IMG/VR virus record: IMGVR_UViG_3300036859_000405
Coordinates: 1 to 48,670 of that record
Direction: 5' to 3' (one strand)
From: a virus
Length of the DNA: 48,670 nt
Shown: piece by piece, positions 8,573-17,100 of the stretch
How positions within the stretch are numbered: the first letter of the stretch is position 1
Layout of the letters: every line of letters starts with the position of its first letter
Made by a program: the position numbers and the translations under genes
Notes under the pieces: model-generated
What the model was told of the DNA's origin: nothing
Database searches by the model: none
Seen by the model: only the letters and a program-made list of their open reading frames with translations

Positions 8573-9534
8573 CTACCTGCCGGATACCACGGCCCGAGCT
8601 GACTCGGCTGTCGTGTAGTGGCTCGTCCCATGACTGGCATACCAACCGCTTGACTCGCCACGGAATAGATCAACTCGCCGATGCCACGCTCGAGTTGCTT
8701 TTCCGCCTTCGCAAGCCGGCTGTCATCCTTCTTTTCGTATTCCTTAATGCGGGCGCCGAGTCCCACCAGCCGATGAAACCGGACAGGCAGAATGGGTTCA
8801 TCATTCGCATTCGCCATGTTTTGCGGATCCCACTCAAAATCCGCCGTGTAGGTAATGGCCGCACTCGGCGTGGGCGCCAGCGCGATCCGCCGATAGCGGG
8901 CGTGCGTTTGTCCGATCGGGATGCGCGCGAGTTCGGTCCCCCCTGACGCGTCTTCGTGCAAGGTCACCGTGCCCACTGCTGCCGCGCTGAGATAGAACTT
9001 CGTCAGAAACACAAAATCGGTGATGGCGGCACCGAGGCTCACGGCCGTGGTGCCAGTCATCGTCACGGAGAGGGATCGGAAGTACCCGCCCGTGCGATAC
9101 CCCTCGAGATAGGCCGTACCGGTGTCGCCCGCGTCGGTCGAATCGACAAAAATCTGCGAGGCATCGCTGGGTTGGACGGCGATGCCGATCATGCCCAGAT
9201 CAATAACCGCTTCCGGCGTTCCGGTCACCGCCGTCGGATCTGGATACGTGCGGCGATACCAGTCCAAGGACCGCGGATAGATGTACTGATCGTTGGTGGC
9301 TTCGTAGAGATGCTTGAGCCGCGCCACCGCCTGCGGCAGCCCATAGGTCGGCGTGCTGGCGACCGATGCAAAGGACAGACTTCCGTTCAGGAGCGAGGCG
9401 AGGCCCGGCCGGGAGAGAATCTCAGCTTGCGTCTCATTAAAGAGCGCATCGGCGCGCGTGGTAATTTCGGTGGCTGGGGAACTGGTGTATCCGAACCGGC
9501 GATACCAGTCGAGCCTTAAATCATTGAGTGTCAC
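8569..9534 (-). CDS. Head-tail adaptor (tail tubular A-like) protein
   Basis: A 321-residue protein. The N-terminus (LNDLRLDWYRRFGYT, then helices to about 50) and the C-terminal helices (RFHRLVGLGARIKEYEKK) flank a central beta-rich insertion. This is the layout of adaptor proteins that dock below the portal in podovirus-like phages. The neighbour downstream is the 666-residue nozzle-like protein, overlapping by four bases. There is no tape-measure gene in the genome, so a short tail is the simplest reading. The beta insertion at about 105-230 is larger than in T7 gp11 and may form an exposed domain. Confidence 0.6.
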   Translation of the reverse strand: MTLNDLRLDWYRRFGYTSSPATEITTRADALFNETQAEILSRPGLASLLNGSLSFASVASTPTYGLPQAVARLKHLYEATNDQYIYPRSLDWYRRTYPDPTAVTGTPEAVIDLGMIGIAVQPSDASQIFVDSTDAGDTGTAYLEGYRTGGYFRSLSVTMTGTTAVSLGAAITDFVFLTKFYLSAAAVGTVTLHEDASGGTELARIPIGQTHARYRRIALAPTPSAAITYTADFEWDPQNMANANDEPILPVRFHRLVGLGARIKEYEKKDDSRLAKAEKQLERGIGELIYSVASQAVGMPVMGRATTRQPSQLGPWYPAGS

Positions 9535-9559
9535 CCGTCATAGGTCGTTTCTCCCACCC

Positions 9560-10180
9560 TTAGTAATACACTCGCCCAAAGACCTGGGTAATTGTCCACG
9601 CGGCCGACGTGCCCCCATTAATCGACAGTCCCACAAATTGTCCGCCTAATGCCGTATTATCAAATCCGGCACTAGTGCCTTCGATGTTTGCCCCAAATCC
9701 TGTTGCCGTTCCTAAGTTGTGGCTCCAACAGGCGATCCCTTGCAGCACCCCCGCAGCACCAACGTTGCGCACCGTGATCAGAACCGTTAAGATCCCCACG
9801 TCAACGGCTGCCGTCTGGGCCGGTCCCGTCAACGAGAGGCGAGACGTATCGGCGGTTGATTGGTTGGCCCCGATACGAATCTGATAAATCGGCGTTGCCG
9901 TTGAAGCCGCGGTTTTCGAAGCGGATAACTTCCACTCAAACACCATTCCGGCTTGCATGCTCCATGACGGGAGAATCAAACCGGAATTGGTGATATAGGT
10001 ATCAGCCGCACCGACAGACTGGGCCGCGACCGATGCGCGGGACGCATCGCCTTGATTGACTCCCGCATCGTTTTTCTGCGCGAATACAGAAGCACTCGAA
10101 TCGAAGAAGAGAATGCCGTTTCCTGCTGCTGGCGTCGTGGGAGCGCTTTGCTCTGCTAAGAGAATATCAGCCACAAACAA
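9560..10180 (-). CDS. Beta-rich virion or appendage protein
   Basis: A 206-residue protein rich in Ser, Thr, Ala and Gly with alternating beta strands. The N-terminus (ADILLAEQSAPTTPAAGNGI) is a pattern I know from phage fibre and neck-appendage proteins. Translation could begin at TTG 10180 or, two codons later, at GTG 10174; an AGGAAGG site stands closer to the TTG. It overlaps the 104-residue fibre-like protein by 14 bases. No enzymatic motif is seen. Likely a virion surface protein of jelly-roll type. Confidence 0.6.
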   Translation of the reverse strand: MFVADILLAEQSAPTTPAAGNGILFFDSSASVFAQKNDAGVNQGDASRASVAAQSVGAADTYITNSGLILPSWSMQAGMVFEWKLSASKTAASTATPIYQIRIGANQSTADTSRLSLTGPAQTAAVDVGILTVLITVRNVGAAGVLQGIACWSHNLGTATGFGANIEGTSAGFDNTALGGQFVGLSINGGTSAAWTITQVFGRVYY

Positions 10181-10481
10181 TCAACCTTCCTGTGCCCTCC
10201 ACAGTCGCCCGTTGAGTCGCGGTCAATTTCAGATGGTTAATGATCAATCGCCCCGTCTCTGTCGCGACGGTCAATGATCCAGGGCTATAGGCCGGATCGG
10301 CCGCCGCGGCTGTTGGTGCGGCGAATGAGCCATCGGCGCGCAGAAACGTCGTCGTCCCGCCTGGATACTTCTGCATCAACCCGTGGGCGGTGGTGCTTGC
10401 GTTCAGATCGGTGTTGTCATCGGGCGCGAGACAATCATCCAATTTCGGAACCGATTCGCCAGAGGGAGGGTAGTACGGCAT
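10167..10481 (-). CDS. Short fibre-like protein
   Basis: A 104-residue protein containing DDNTDLNASTTAHGLMQKYP and TTTFLRADGSFAAP. This combination marks the end of many phage tail-fibre and neck-appendage proteins. The C-terminus (TATQRATVEGTGRLIV) recurs in related beta-rich fibre tips. Only the tip part is present here; the shaft may be supplied by neighbouring proteins. It is coupled to both neighbours (one-base overlap upstream, 14 bases downstream). Confidence 0.6.
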   Translation of the reverse strand: MPYYPPSGESVPKLDDCLAPDDNTDLNASTTAHGLMQKYPGGTTTFLRADGSFAAPTAAAADPAYSPGSLTVATETGRLIINHLKLTATQRATVEGTGRLIVCG

Positions 10482-10996
10482 TAGGTCAGCTCCGTGATGC
10501 GGGCCGCTCCGGAGGCATCCGAGGCCCAGATCCCATCGATAATCCCGGTATATCCATAGGGCACTTCAAAGTAGCTATCCGCGGCCATCTTCACCGTAAA
10601 ACTGGTCAGGCTCGCCGTCGCGCCGAGTTTCAGATACAAGGCCACCGTTGAATCGTTGTGGATGGTGGCCCCCAACCGATTCGCATTCGAGGCCAGGAGC
10701 GTTTGATTCGCGGCGCTATCATTGACGCTGGTGACCGCCGTCGTGGCGGCCCGCGTTTCTTTCGTCGTGACGATGGCCGCAATGGAGACCGGTTGCGTGC
10801 TCTGCCAGAATGTCCCACTCACCGGTTGCGTCGTCTGCCAAAACGTGCCGGAGACCGGCTGAGTGGCAGGCCAGTTGTCGACGGTGACCGTGGCCGAATT
10901 GGCCCCTGTGCCAATTTCATGCGCATTCCATGAGAGGGAATCCAAGTCCCAATCATGGGCATAGACCTTGATCAGGGTGTCTGCAATAGTGCCCAT
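10481..10996 (-). CDS. Virion protein with QPVSGTFWQ repeats
   Basis: A 171-residue beta-rich protein. Residues 45-71 are two and a half copies of an 11-residue repeat (TQPVSGTFWQT). Such repeats occur in many phage virion proteins just before a C-terminal beta domain. That domain here is residues 72-171, with ASNANRLGATIHNDST and YFEVPYGYTG segments. The start ATG overlaps the upstream gene by one base. Function is unknown; it is probably a structural or decoration protein. Confidence 0.65.
   Translation of the reverse strand: MGTIADTLIKVYAHDWDLDSLSWNAHEIGTGANSATVTVDNWPATQPVSGTFWQTTQPVSGTFWQSTQPVSIAAIVTTKETRAATTAVTSVNDSAANQTLLASNANRLGATIHNDSTVALYLKLGATASLTSFTVKMAADSYFEVPYGYTGIIDGIWASDASGAARITELT
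10784..10864 (-). repeat. 33-bp tandem repeat in virion gene
   Basis: About two and a half copies of a 33-base unit that encodes TQPVSGTFWQ plus one Thr or Ser. The copies differ mostly at synonymous or near-synonymous positions, so the repeat is kept at the protein level. Length change by slippage would alter the spacer before the C-terminal domain. Confidence 0.8.
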
Positions 10997-11214
10997 TACG
11001 GCCGCACTCCGCGCTTGAGATCCAGGAACACTTCGCGTAGCCCCTCTTCAATAGCCTGCTTGACGCTGGCTTCGGTCCGAAACACGCCGACGCCTTTGGA
11101 CACAATCCGATTCACACACGCCGTAATGAGATCGCCTTCTTCGTCCTGTCGGCCCGGCCGGAGCCGCACCTTGCTGCCATCGGCAAACACGATCTGGAGA
11201 CGATAGTCGGACAT
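10996..11214 (-). CDS. Small late protein of unknown function
   Basis: A 72-residue protein with a short beta-rich N-terminus (YRLQIVFADGSKVRLRPGRQ), a central helix-forming stretch (LITACVNRIVSKGVGVF) and a second helix (ASVKQAIEEGLREVFLDLKRG). It lies between two small genes with a one-base overlap downstream. No family is recognised. It has no signal peptide or membrane segment, so it is probably cytoplasmic or a small virion part. Confidence 0.55.
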   Translation of the reverse strand: MSDYRLQIVFADGSKVRLRPGRQDEEGDLITACVNRIVSKGVGVFRTEASVKQAIEEGLREVFLDLKRGVRP

Positions 11215-11412
11215 CTACCGCACCCCATCCCAGTCCTGCTCGAGTTCGGTATTGGTATCTAACAGGAGCGAGACGGCATCCAGATCCCGCACGCGTTCGA
11301 CTTCGACCGACAAGATCCCCGTCGAATCCAAGGGTTGGGTCGGTTGCGCGGCTTCCTGCGTATCGCGCAACTTCAACACTTCCGGCAAATGTTCCGTGGT
11401 CAAATCGCCCAT
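11215..11412 (-). CDS. Small acidic late protein
   Basis: A 65-residue acidic protein without recognised domains. It contains a strand-like ILSVEVERVRDLDAVSLLLD segment at about 34-53. The gene abuts its neighbours without gaps (stop at 11215, next start at 11214), so it is part of the same transcript. No function can be assigned. Confidence 0.5.
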   Translation of the reverse strand: MGDLTTEHLPEVLKLRDTQEAAQPTQPLDSTGILSVEVERVRDLDAVSLLLDTNTELEQDWDGVR

Positions 11413-11895
11413 TTACTGAGTCTCCTGGCGATAGAGATACCCCGTGTCGTTGGATCCGGAGACACACACATAGGTCCGGCCATCCACCGCGATCTTCGGC
11501 CGGCGCTGTTTCAGCGGAATCTGATGCACCCCATAGGTCCGGCGCTGATGCGCGTCCATCAAGGTGATCTGGATCGTCGGTTCGCTCGCGTGGATTGGCG
11601 CGGGACTGCGCGGCGCATCCAGTTCCAATGTGGTCACTGGGCCGGGCGGGCCAGGGTCGCCGCAGGGACCCGGATCGCCTTGCGGACCTTGTGGTCCCAC
11701 GTCGCCAGGCAGCCCGCGTGGCCCCGTCGGACCACACACGCCTTGTGGTCCTGACGGGCCGATGCCTCCCCGAGGCCCAGTAGGTCCGATCGGGCCACAC
11801 GGTCCCGGCGTCAACTGGAGCCGGTTCACTCGGTGCCACAGCGACACCTGCACGATCACGACCGCAATGAATGCACACAGCAGAAACGTCATCAT
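11413..11895 (-). CDS. Membrane-anchored collagen-like protein
   Basis: A 160-residue protein. Residues 3-20 form an N-terminal hydrophobic segment (signal anchor; no clear cleavage site). Residues 31-87 are 19 uninterrupted Gly-X-Y triplets, many GPx, capable of a collagen triple helix. Residues 88-160 are a globular, beta-rich end with a [14 protein letters not shown] motif. Phage collagen-like proteins are usually fibre shafts that trimerise. The N-terminal membrane segment is unusual for a virion fibre and suggests a trimeric stalk on the host envelope. It overlaps the small membrane protein gene upstream (ATGA). Confidence 0.75.
   Translation of the reverse strand: MMTFLLCAFIAVVIVQVSLWHRVNRLQLTPGPCGPIGPTGPRGGIGPSGPQGVCGPTGPRGLPGDVGPQGPQGDPGPCGDPGPPGPVTTLELDAPRSPAPIHASEPTIQITLMDAHQRRTYGVHQIPLKQRRPKIAVDGRTYVCVSGSNDTGYLYRQETQ
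11635..11805 (-). repeat. Collagen-like Gly-X-Y coding repeat
   Basis: Nineteen consecutive nine-base Gly-X-Y codon triplets within the collagen-like gene, with GGx-CCx-NNN as the main pattern. Three triplets carry Cys in the Y position (GPC, GVC, GPC), which could crosslink chains. Confidence 0.9.
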
Positions 11896-12050
11896 TTGGG
11901 CGGCCCGGCTTTCTTCTGTGTCTCATAACTCAGTCTGGCTTGGTGCAAAAACAGCAGATCGCTCACCAAGCTCCGCCCGTAGATCGCCGCGAAAGCCACA
12001 AGCATCCCGGCGAGCATCAGCGCGAGGGTGCGGCCCAGGCGTGTCAGCAT
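11892..12050 (-). CDS. Small single-pass membrane protein
   Basis: A 52-residue protein with a basic N-terminus (MLTRLGRT), a hydrophobic helix at about residues 8-24 ([17 protein letters not shown]) and a polar C-terminal tail rich in Lys and Gln. The stop overlaps the start of the collagen-like gene (ATGA), supporting real translation. It starts 48 bases from the divergent FkbM methyltransferase. Function is unknown; it may help assembly or export of the collagen-like partner. Confidence 0.6.
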   Translation of the reverse strand: MLTRLGRTLALMLAGMLVAFAAIYGRSLVSDLLFLHQARLSYETQKKAGPPK

Positions 12051-12098
12051 GTGTCTGATTGCCTCGCCTCTCTCCGATGTGGTAGCGTCACTGTTCCC

Positions 12099-12974
12099 AT
12101 GACCCTCCTACACCGCACCAAACAGTTCTATTGGGCCTCTCGCAATCCGCGCCCACTTCTGCGGCGCGCGATCTATCACGTCTATCGCCCGCACCTCGTC
12201 ACCCGATCCGGCATTACCTATCGGCTGCACGATCGTCGGGATTGGGCCAGCGAATCGATCTATGTCTATGGCTCCCATGCCCGTTGGGTGACCGCCGTCA
12301 TGACCGCGGCCCTGCCCTCTGTCCAGAGCATCATTGACGTCGGGGCCAATATCGGCTGCGTCACCCTCCCGATTGCGAAAGCCTTTGCCGGCCCGGTCCT
12401 GAGCTTGGAACCCGCCCGTTCGAGCTTTACCTTGTTGCAGGACAACCTTCGCTTGAACGGCCTGACGAATGTCGATGCGCGTTGTCTCGCCGTGAGCGAT
12501 CGGAGCGGGTCGGCGCGGCTCTCGCATAGTCCCACCAATAGCGGGGACCATCGCTTGGCCGTCGGCCCGAATGAACACCGCACCGAATCGGAACTCGTGA
12601 ACGTGGTCACCTTGGACAGCCTGATTACCTCGCGATTGCCACCGCCCCACCTTCTCAAGATTGACGTCCAAGGCCACGAATTGCATGTGCTGCGGGGTGC
12701 CTCTCACCTGTTGTCTCAGCCCTGTCTTGTGATCGCGGAGTGCTGGCCCTATGGCTTGCGGATTGCCGGTTCGTCGATGGCGGACTTGATCGATCTGATC
12801 CGCGCTGTGGGCTTGACCGCCTACGTCATCAGCGAACACAGGCTGTCGCTGGAACCCGCCTCCCTGGACACTCTCACGACTCGCCTCTCGCCCGATCGCG
12901 AAGACGATTCCTGCGATCTGGTCCTGACGAATCGGCCGCTGAGGGCAATCGGGCTGCACCATCTTTTGCTTTAG
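12099..12974 (+). CDS. FkbM-family SAM-dependent methyltransferase
   Basis: A 291-residue class I methyltransferase of the FkbM type (PF05050), which O-methylates sugars and other small hydroxyl groups. The SAM-binding motif I is IIDVGANIGCVTL at residues 78-90, the second acidic motif is LSLEPARSSF near 101-110, and the family motif LKIDVQGHE is at 186-194. The frame is open further upstream to 11871, but that part is antisense to the collagen-like gene and lacks the family pattern, so ATG 12099 is preferred; no strong ribosome site is seen. It is the only large plus-strand gene in the structural block and ends in a 4-base convergent overlap, the look of an inserted accessory gene (moron). 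Confidence 0.88.
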   Translation: MTLLHRTKQFYWASRNPRPLLRRAIYHVYRPHLVTRSGITYRLHDRRDWASESIYVYGSHARWVTAVMTAALPSVQSIIDVGANIGCVTLPIAKAFAGPVLSLEPARSSFTLLQDNLRLNGLTNVDARCLAVSDRSGSARLSHSPTNSGDHRLAVGPNEHRTESELVNVVTLDSLITSRLPPPHLLKIDVQGHELHVLRGASHLLSQPCLVIAECWPYGLRIAGSSMADLIDLIRAVGLTAYVISEHRLSLEPASLDTLTTRLSPDREDDSCDLVLTNRPLRAIGLHHLLL

Positions 12975-14176
12975 CGAATCAACAACTGCTGTGACCCTGG
13001 CGGCCAGCCCCCACCTGCGGCCGCTTCCTGATATTCCACATTGGCCCACAAGGTCGAGATTCGTTTCTCGGACGCACCCGTCAGGCCCTCATAGCCGAGG
13101 TCGTAACTATCCGCGTTCGCTTTGGTCTTTCCCGAGAGGGTCACCACGAGATGCTGTGCGGTGGTCAACATCGCCCAGGTGCCGTTCCCCAAGGCAATCG
13201 AGGGGCCGGTGGTCTGACTCCCGCCCTCATCCCAGATCAACAGCCGCATGGTTTGCGAGGCTGCCCCCGCACTCACCCGCGCATAGGCATCAATCAACAC
13301 CATCGTGTCGCCGGTATCCACTTCGGCGGGCAACCCCCCATGCCCCAAACGATCTTCATTGGTCGTCCCGCTATCGGCGTTGTAGGAGGTGGCATCATCG
13401 GGCGACCCGGGCAACTCATCCACTTCGCTGAACCGCGTCCCGGCTCCTAAGGCCGTCCACGTCACCGCATCATCGGCGGCCCCTTCGACGTAGACGATCT
13501 TCCCGTCCCCCGGCCAGGAGGTTTGAAAACTCCCGCTATCGTTATTGAGCGCCATGTCGTCATAAAACTGATCGTGGCTATGATTGTTCCCCCCAACGAA
13601 CCCATTCCCGAAGGTCACGGCGAGGATGTTCGTCGGTAACGTGTCTTCCCCCGTAATGCTGGCATCGGACACCCCATCCAACCGCAGTTCCAGTTCTCCG
13701 ACCGTATTCGAGAGCAGTTGCCGCACCTCAAGCCGATACCACGTATTGACTGAGAGGGTGCTGCCATCGTCCGTTGTGGCGGTGACGTTATTGGTCAACC
13801 GCAGCACACCCGTGGTCAACAACGTGACGGTCCAACCCGCATTCGCGCCGCCCGAATCGACAGACTGCGCAATTTGTACATTGACAGCGGGCAGCGTCGG
13901 GAAACGGTAATAGAACCGCGTGTAGAGCGTGCCGCTCGTCATGTTGGCCGACAGATTCCGCTGTAGATACGGCTTGCTGGCGCTCCCCAGCAGCCGCGCC
14001 GCATAGGTCCCGCTCCGTACGGTCGTTGTCGAAATCGTGGGACTCCCAGATTGTCCCGTCCACATCACGCTACTGGCCGTCAGATTGTTTTCCTCGATCC
14101 CACAGGTAAAGAGGCGATCCGCCGATGCCGGCATCGGAATTAGACACGCGACCAACAGTACGAGCACGGACCTCAT
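12971..14176 (-). CDS. Secreted beta-sandwich (lectin-like) protein
   Basis: A 401-residue protein with a Sec signal peptide (residues 1-19: MRSVLVLLVACLIPMPASAD). Residues 20-210 have the strand pattern of a concanavalin/LamG-type beta sandwich (TLYTRFYYRF, WYRLEVRQLL, LRLDGVSD, DDMALN). The C-terminal half, 215-390, is another beta-rich domain. This points to carbohydrate binding, with no visible catalytic motif. It overlaps the lyase gene upstream by four bases, so the two are likely co-expressed and may act on the same polysaccharide. The signal peptide means the protein leaves the cytoplasm rather than being packaged by the usual route. Confidence 0.7.
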   Translation of the reverse strand: MRSVLVLLVACLIPMPASADRLFTCGIEENNLTASSVMWTGQSGSPTISTTTVRSGTYAARLLGSASKPYLQRNLSANMTSGTLYTRFYYRFPTLPAVNVQIAQSVDSGGANAGWTVTLLTTGVLRLTNNVTATTDDGSTLSVNTWYRLEVRQLLSNTVGELELRLDGVSDASITGEDTLPTNILAVTFGNGFVGGNNHSHDQFYDDMALNNDSGSFQTSWPGDGKIVYVEGAADDAVTWTALGAGTRFSEVDELPGSPDDATSYNADSGTTNEDRLGHGGLPAEVDTGDTMVLIDAYARVSAGAASQTMRLLIWDEGGSQTTGPSIALGNGTWAMLTTAQHLVVTLSGKTKANADSYDLGYEGLTGASEKRISTLWANVEYQEAAAGGGWPPGSQQLLIR

Positions 14177-17100
14177 GGGACGGCCAACCGCCCCGTGGCA
14201 CTGGAGGTCGTATCACCCAATCCCGTCGCCGCAATCACCGTGACGGTGCTGCCAGCGCGCGTGATGTGATAATCGGTCGAGGGGGCAAACCCATACAGAA
14301 AGTGTGTCGTCGGGGTCCCCGTATAGGTGTATTCAATCGTCAGCGTTGGCGTGGAGCCTTTCACGAACCCAATCACGCACGTGGCGGTACAACTCGGGTT
14401 GCTGGCGATTGCGGCCACCTGAAAGACACAGGCATTCGTGCTCGTCAAGGTTGTGACCGCGGCAGGCGTGTCGCCCGAATCCATCGCTTGAAACGATGAG
14501 CACAAATACTCCGTGGCGGTACTTACTCCTGAGGTCACCTCCATGCGATAGCCGCGCAGAAAAATATCTTCGTCTTGATGATTAATTTCGGTGAAGATCG
14601 CACCGGTGGGGAGCAAGACATCCTGGACGAGCTTTTGTGTGGAGTACGTGCTCGTAATGCGCTGGCTCGATTCGGATGGATTGCCCGTGTGGTGAAAATA
14701 CCACGTGGTGGGCGAGACACTGGCTGCTTGGTACGTGACGTAATCCATCACGGCCCAGAGGTCGGGCTTGACGTACAGCCAGTCTCGCTGGAAGACGTTG
14801 GGATTAGTGTGCCCTGTCCAGTTATATGCATCGCCCGCATTTCCCCGAGCGTAACCATGCGTCGTCTGGACATCCTGGCGGGTCATCGTGCCAGGACCGG
14901 CCGTATTGATCCCGGAGAAGATCGCCGTCCCGCACCCGTTCATCGCAATCGTATTGTTGTAGCGCCAGCCGACGTAGGGCGCAGAACCGTAGTTATTCGC
15001 GCAATCGTTCAGATGCGGCGGCGGATAGTGCAAGCCGGTGGCCCCATAGCCGTGCAAGCCTCGCGACAACCACACGCGCTTGCGACTGATGCCGAAATCG
15101 TTCATCTGATGCACGGCATGGTCGAACCCCCAACCAATGTCCGCATGATTAAAGAAATAGGAATAGGTCGCGGTGGCCGTCCAATCGCTCCGCCCCACCA
15201 CCAGACTCGTGGCGGTGCTATTGGCGGTCGCGCGAATCGTGGGCAATGATGCCCCTGCGGGGTCGACCGCTGTGACGCTCGCATCGTAGTACAGGAACCG
15301 CCATACGAGAGCTTGCTGATCACTCGCCGCGAGCGCATTGTCGATGATGTATTTCAGATACCCTGCATAGGTGGGATCGGTGGTGCGCAACTGATTCAGG
15401 ACGGCCGACAACCCCGAGCCCGCGTTCCCGTCGTGGAACGGGAAATCCATGTGGTTGGTATAGGTTTCCACGTCCCCATGCGTGAACATTCCCGTGACGC
15501 GATGAATCTGACCATTATTCGCATACCACGGGGCCGGATCGCGGACCGTGAGATCGTTGCCGGATTTCGACATCACAACCGTGTTGTATTCGAACACCGG
15601 CGCTTTCCACCATTTTGTCGTTTTATTGACCGCGGCGGGCGCCGCGTTGAGTCGCCATTTCCCGCTGACAATCGACTCGACTCGATACTCACCGACATCG
15701 AATCCATCCCCGCCAGCCAACGGCGCGAACCGGAGATAGCCCCCCACATCGGTGGCGGCAGGGGTATAGCCCGTGGGTAACACATCGGTCGGTGTCGTAG
15801 CATCAGTGGTGAGGGGGCCCCAGTCCCCCCACGAATAATTGCCCGACAGCCACAGCGTGATGTAATCCCCCGCCTCCAGCGCAGTCGCATTGCCTGCGGT
15901 AATTGTGGTCGATCCGGTGGTTGTGGTGCCCGTCGTGACATAACTGGTCGATCGCCGTCCCGCACCGGGGACAATCCCGTAAATCACCGCTTTTGCAAAA
16001 CTCGTCGGCCAGCCCGCCACGCGCGCCCATTCATCCGACCCAATCGCACTCGCGACGATGTCCAGCATCTCTGGCACTTGATGCCAGTTGTCCTGTCCGT
16101 ACGCGGAGCCTTCCGCGCTAATCCCGCCAGAAAACGATCCCGTCGCCATTGCGGGAATGACATACGCATCGTAGTACGCGAACGAATCGTTCCACAGATC
16201 TTGCGCATCGGCGTGGTCGCCCGCAATAGCCGCCCCGGCCGCCAGCCCCAAGCGCACCTGCGACCCGCCAATGTTCGCCGTGACCGATCCTTCCCACTGG
16301 CCTTGCCGGGGAGGACACGAGCCAAAACAGAACTTGGGATTGTCGATACTGAAGCGCGCGGCGCCCTGTAAGACCGGCGCATATAACTCGCGTTCGGCGG
16401 TGGTGAGGCTATCGCGCACCCAGTCATACGCGACAGCAATCCAGAACCACGCCGCGCGGAACGCGTTGTAGCCGTACTTCGACCCGACGGATTCTCCCGC
16501 GTAGGTCGCGACGAGCTGACCGAAACAGGCGCGGGCTTTCGTCGTCAAGCCGGATTCACCCGCCGCCATCATCATGCCCAGGATCGGCGCTCCATAGCCG
16601 CAATAGCCAGAGAGCGTGACGTGCCGCCAGATGTCCACGCCAGAGGCGTGCGCCATCGCGCCCATCGAGTACTGATAGATAATGTTGGCGCGTGACACGA
16701 TCGTGAGCGTATTGACGGATCGGCTCACAGTGAAGAATTCCAACTCGATGCGGACTTGAAAATTCCCGCTCGAGGGAAAGACCGACCCGTCAGTGACCGT
16801 GAACGTGCTCCCAACGCCTTGCGCCGCCGTGATGGATGATGAAAGTGTGGTTTTCGGCGTAATGGTATCGGGGATATACGTGTTGGCATATGTCGTCATC
16901 GCTTGCCACGCCGCGGTGTTCGCCGTGCGGCGGGTCTGCAGTTCCGTGACCTTGGCACTCGTCAGAAACAGGCGAAAACAGGGACGCGCACAAAATGATG
17001 TCGAGCCGGGATCGGCCCGCGTAGTGAAGGACCAGACATCCCCCGTGGTCGTGCCAAATTGATTGGTCGCGAGAATCCGCCAGTAGTAGATGGTCGAATA

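Noticed and set aside
11564-12058. 164-codon Pro/Gly-rich plus-strand frame
   Set aside because: It is the antisense of the collagen repeat; CCx/GGx codons give a repetitive frame on the other strand.
11871-12098. Upstream extension of the FkbM frame by 76 codons
   Set aside because: It is antisense to the collagen-like and small membrane genes and lacks FkbM features; the family sequence fits a start near 12099.
14575-15249. 224-codon plus-strand frame opposite the lyase
   Set aside because: Shadow frame; Arg/Ile-rich composition typical of antisense of GC-rich genes.
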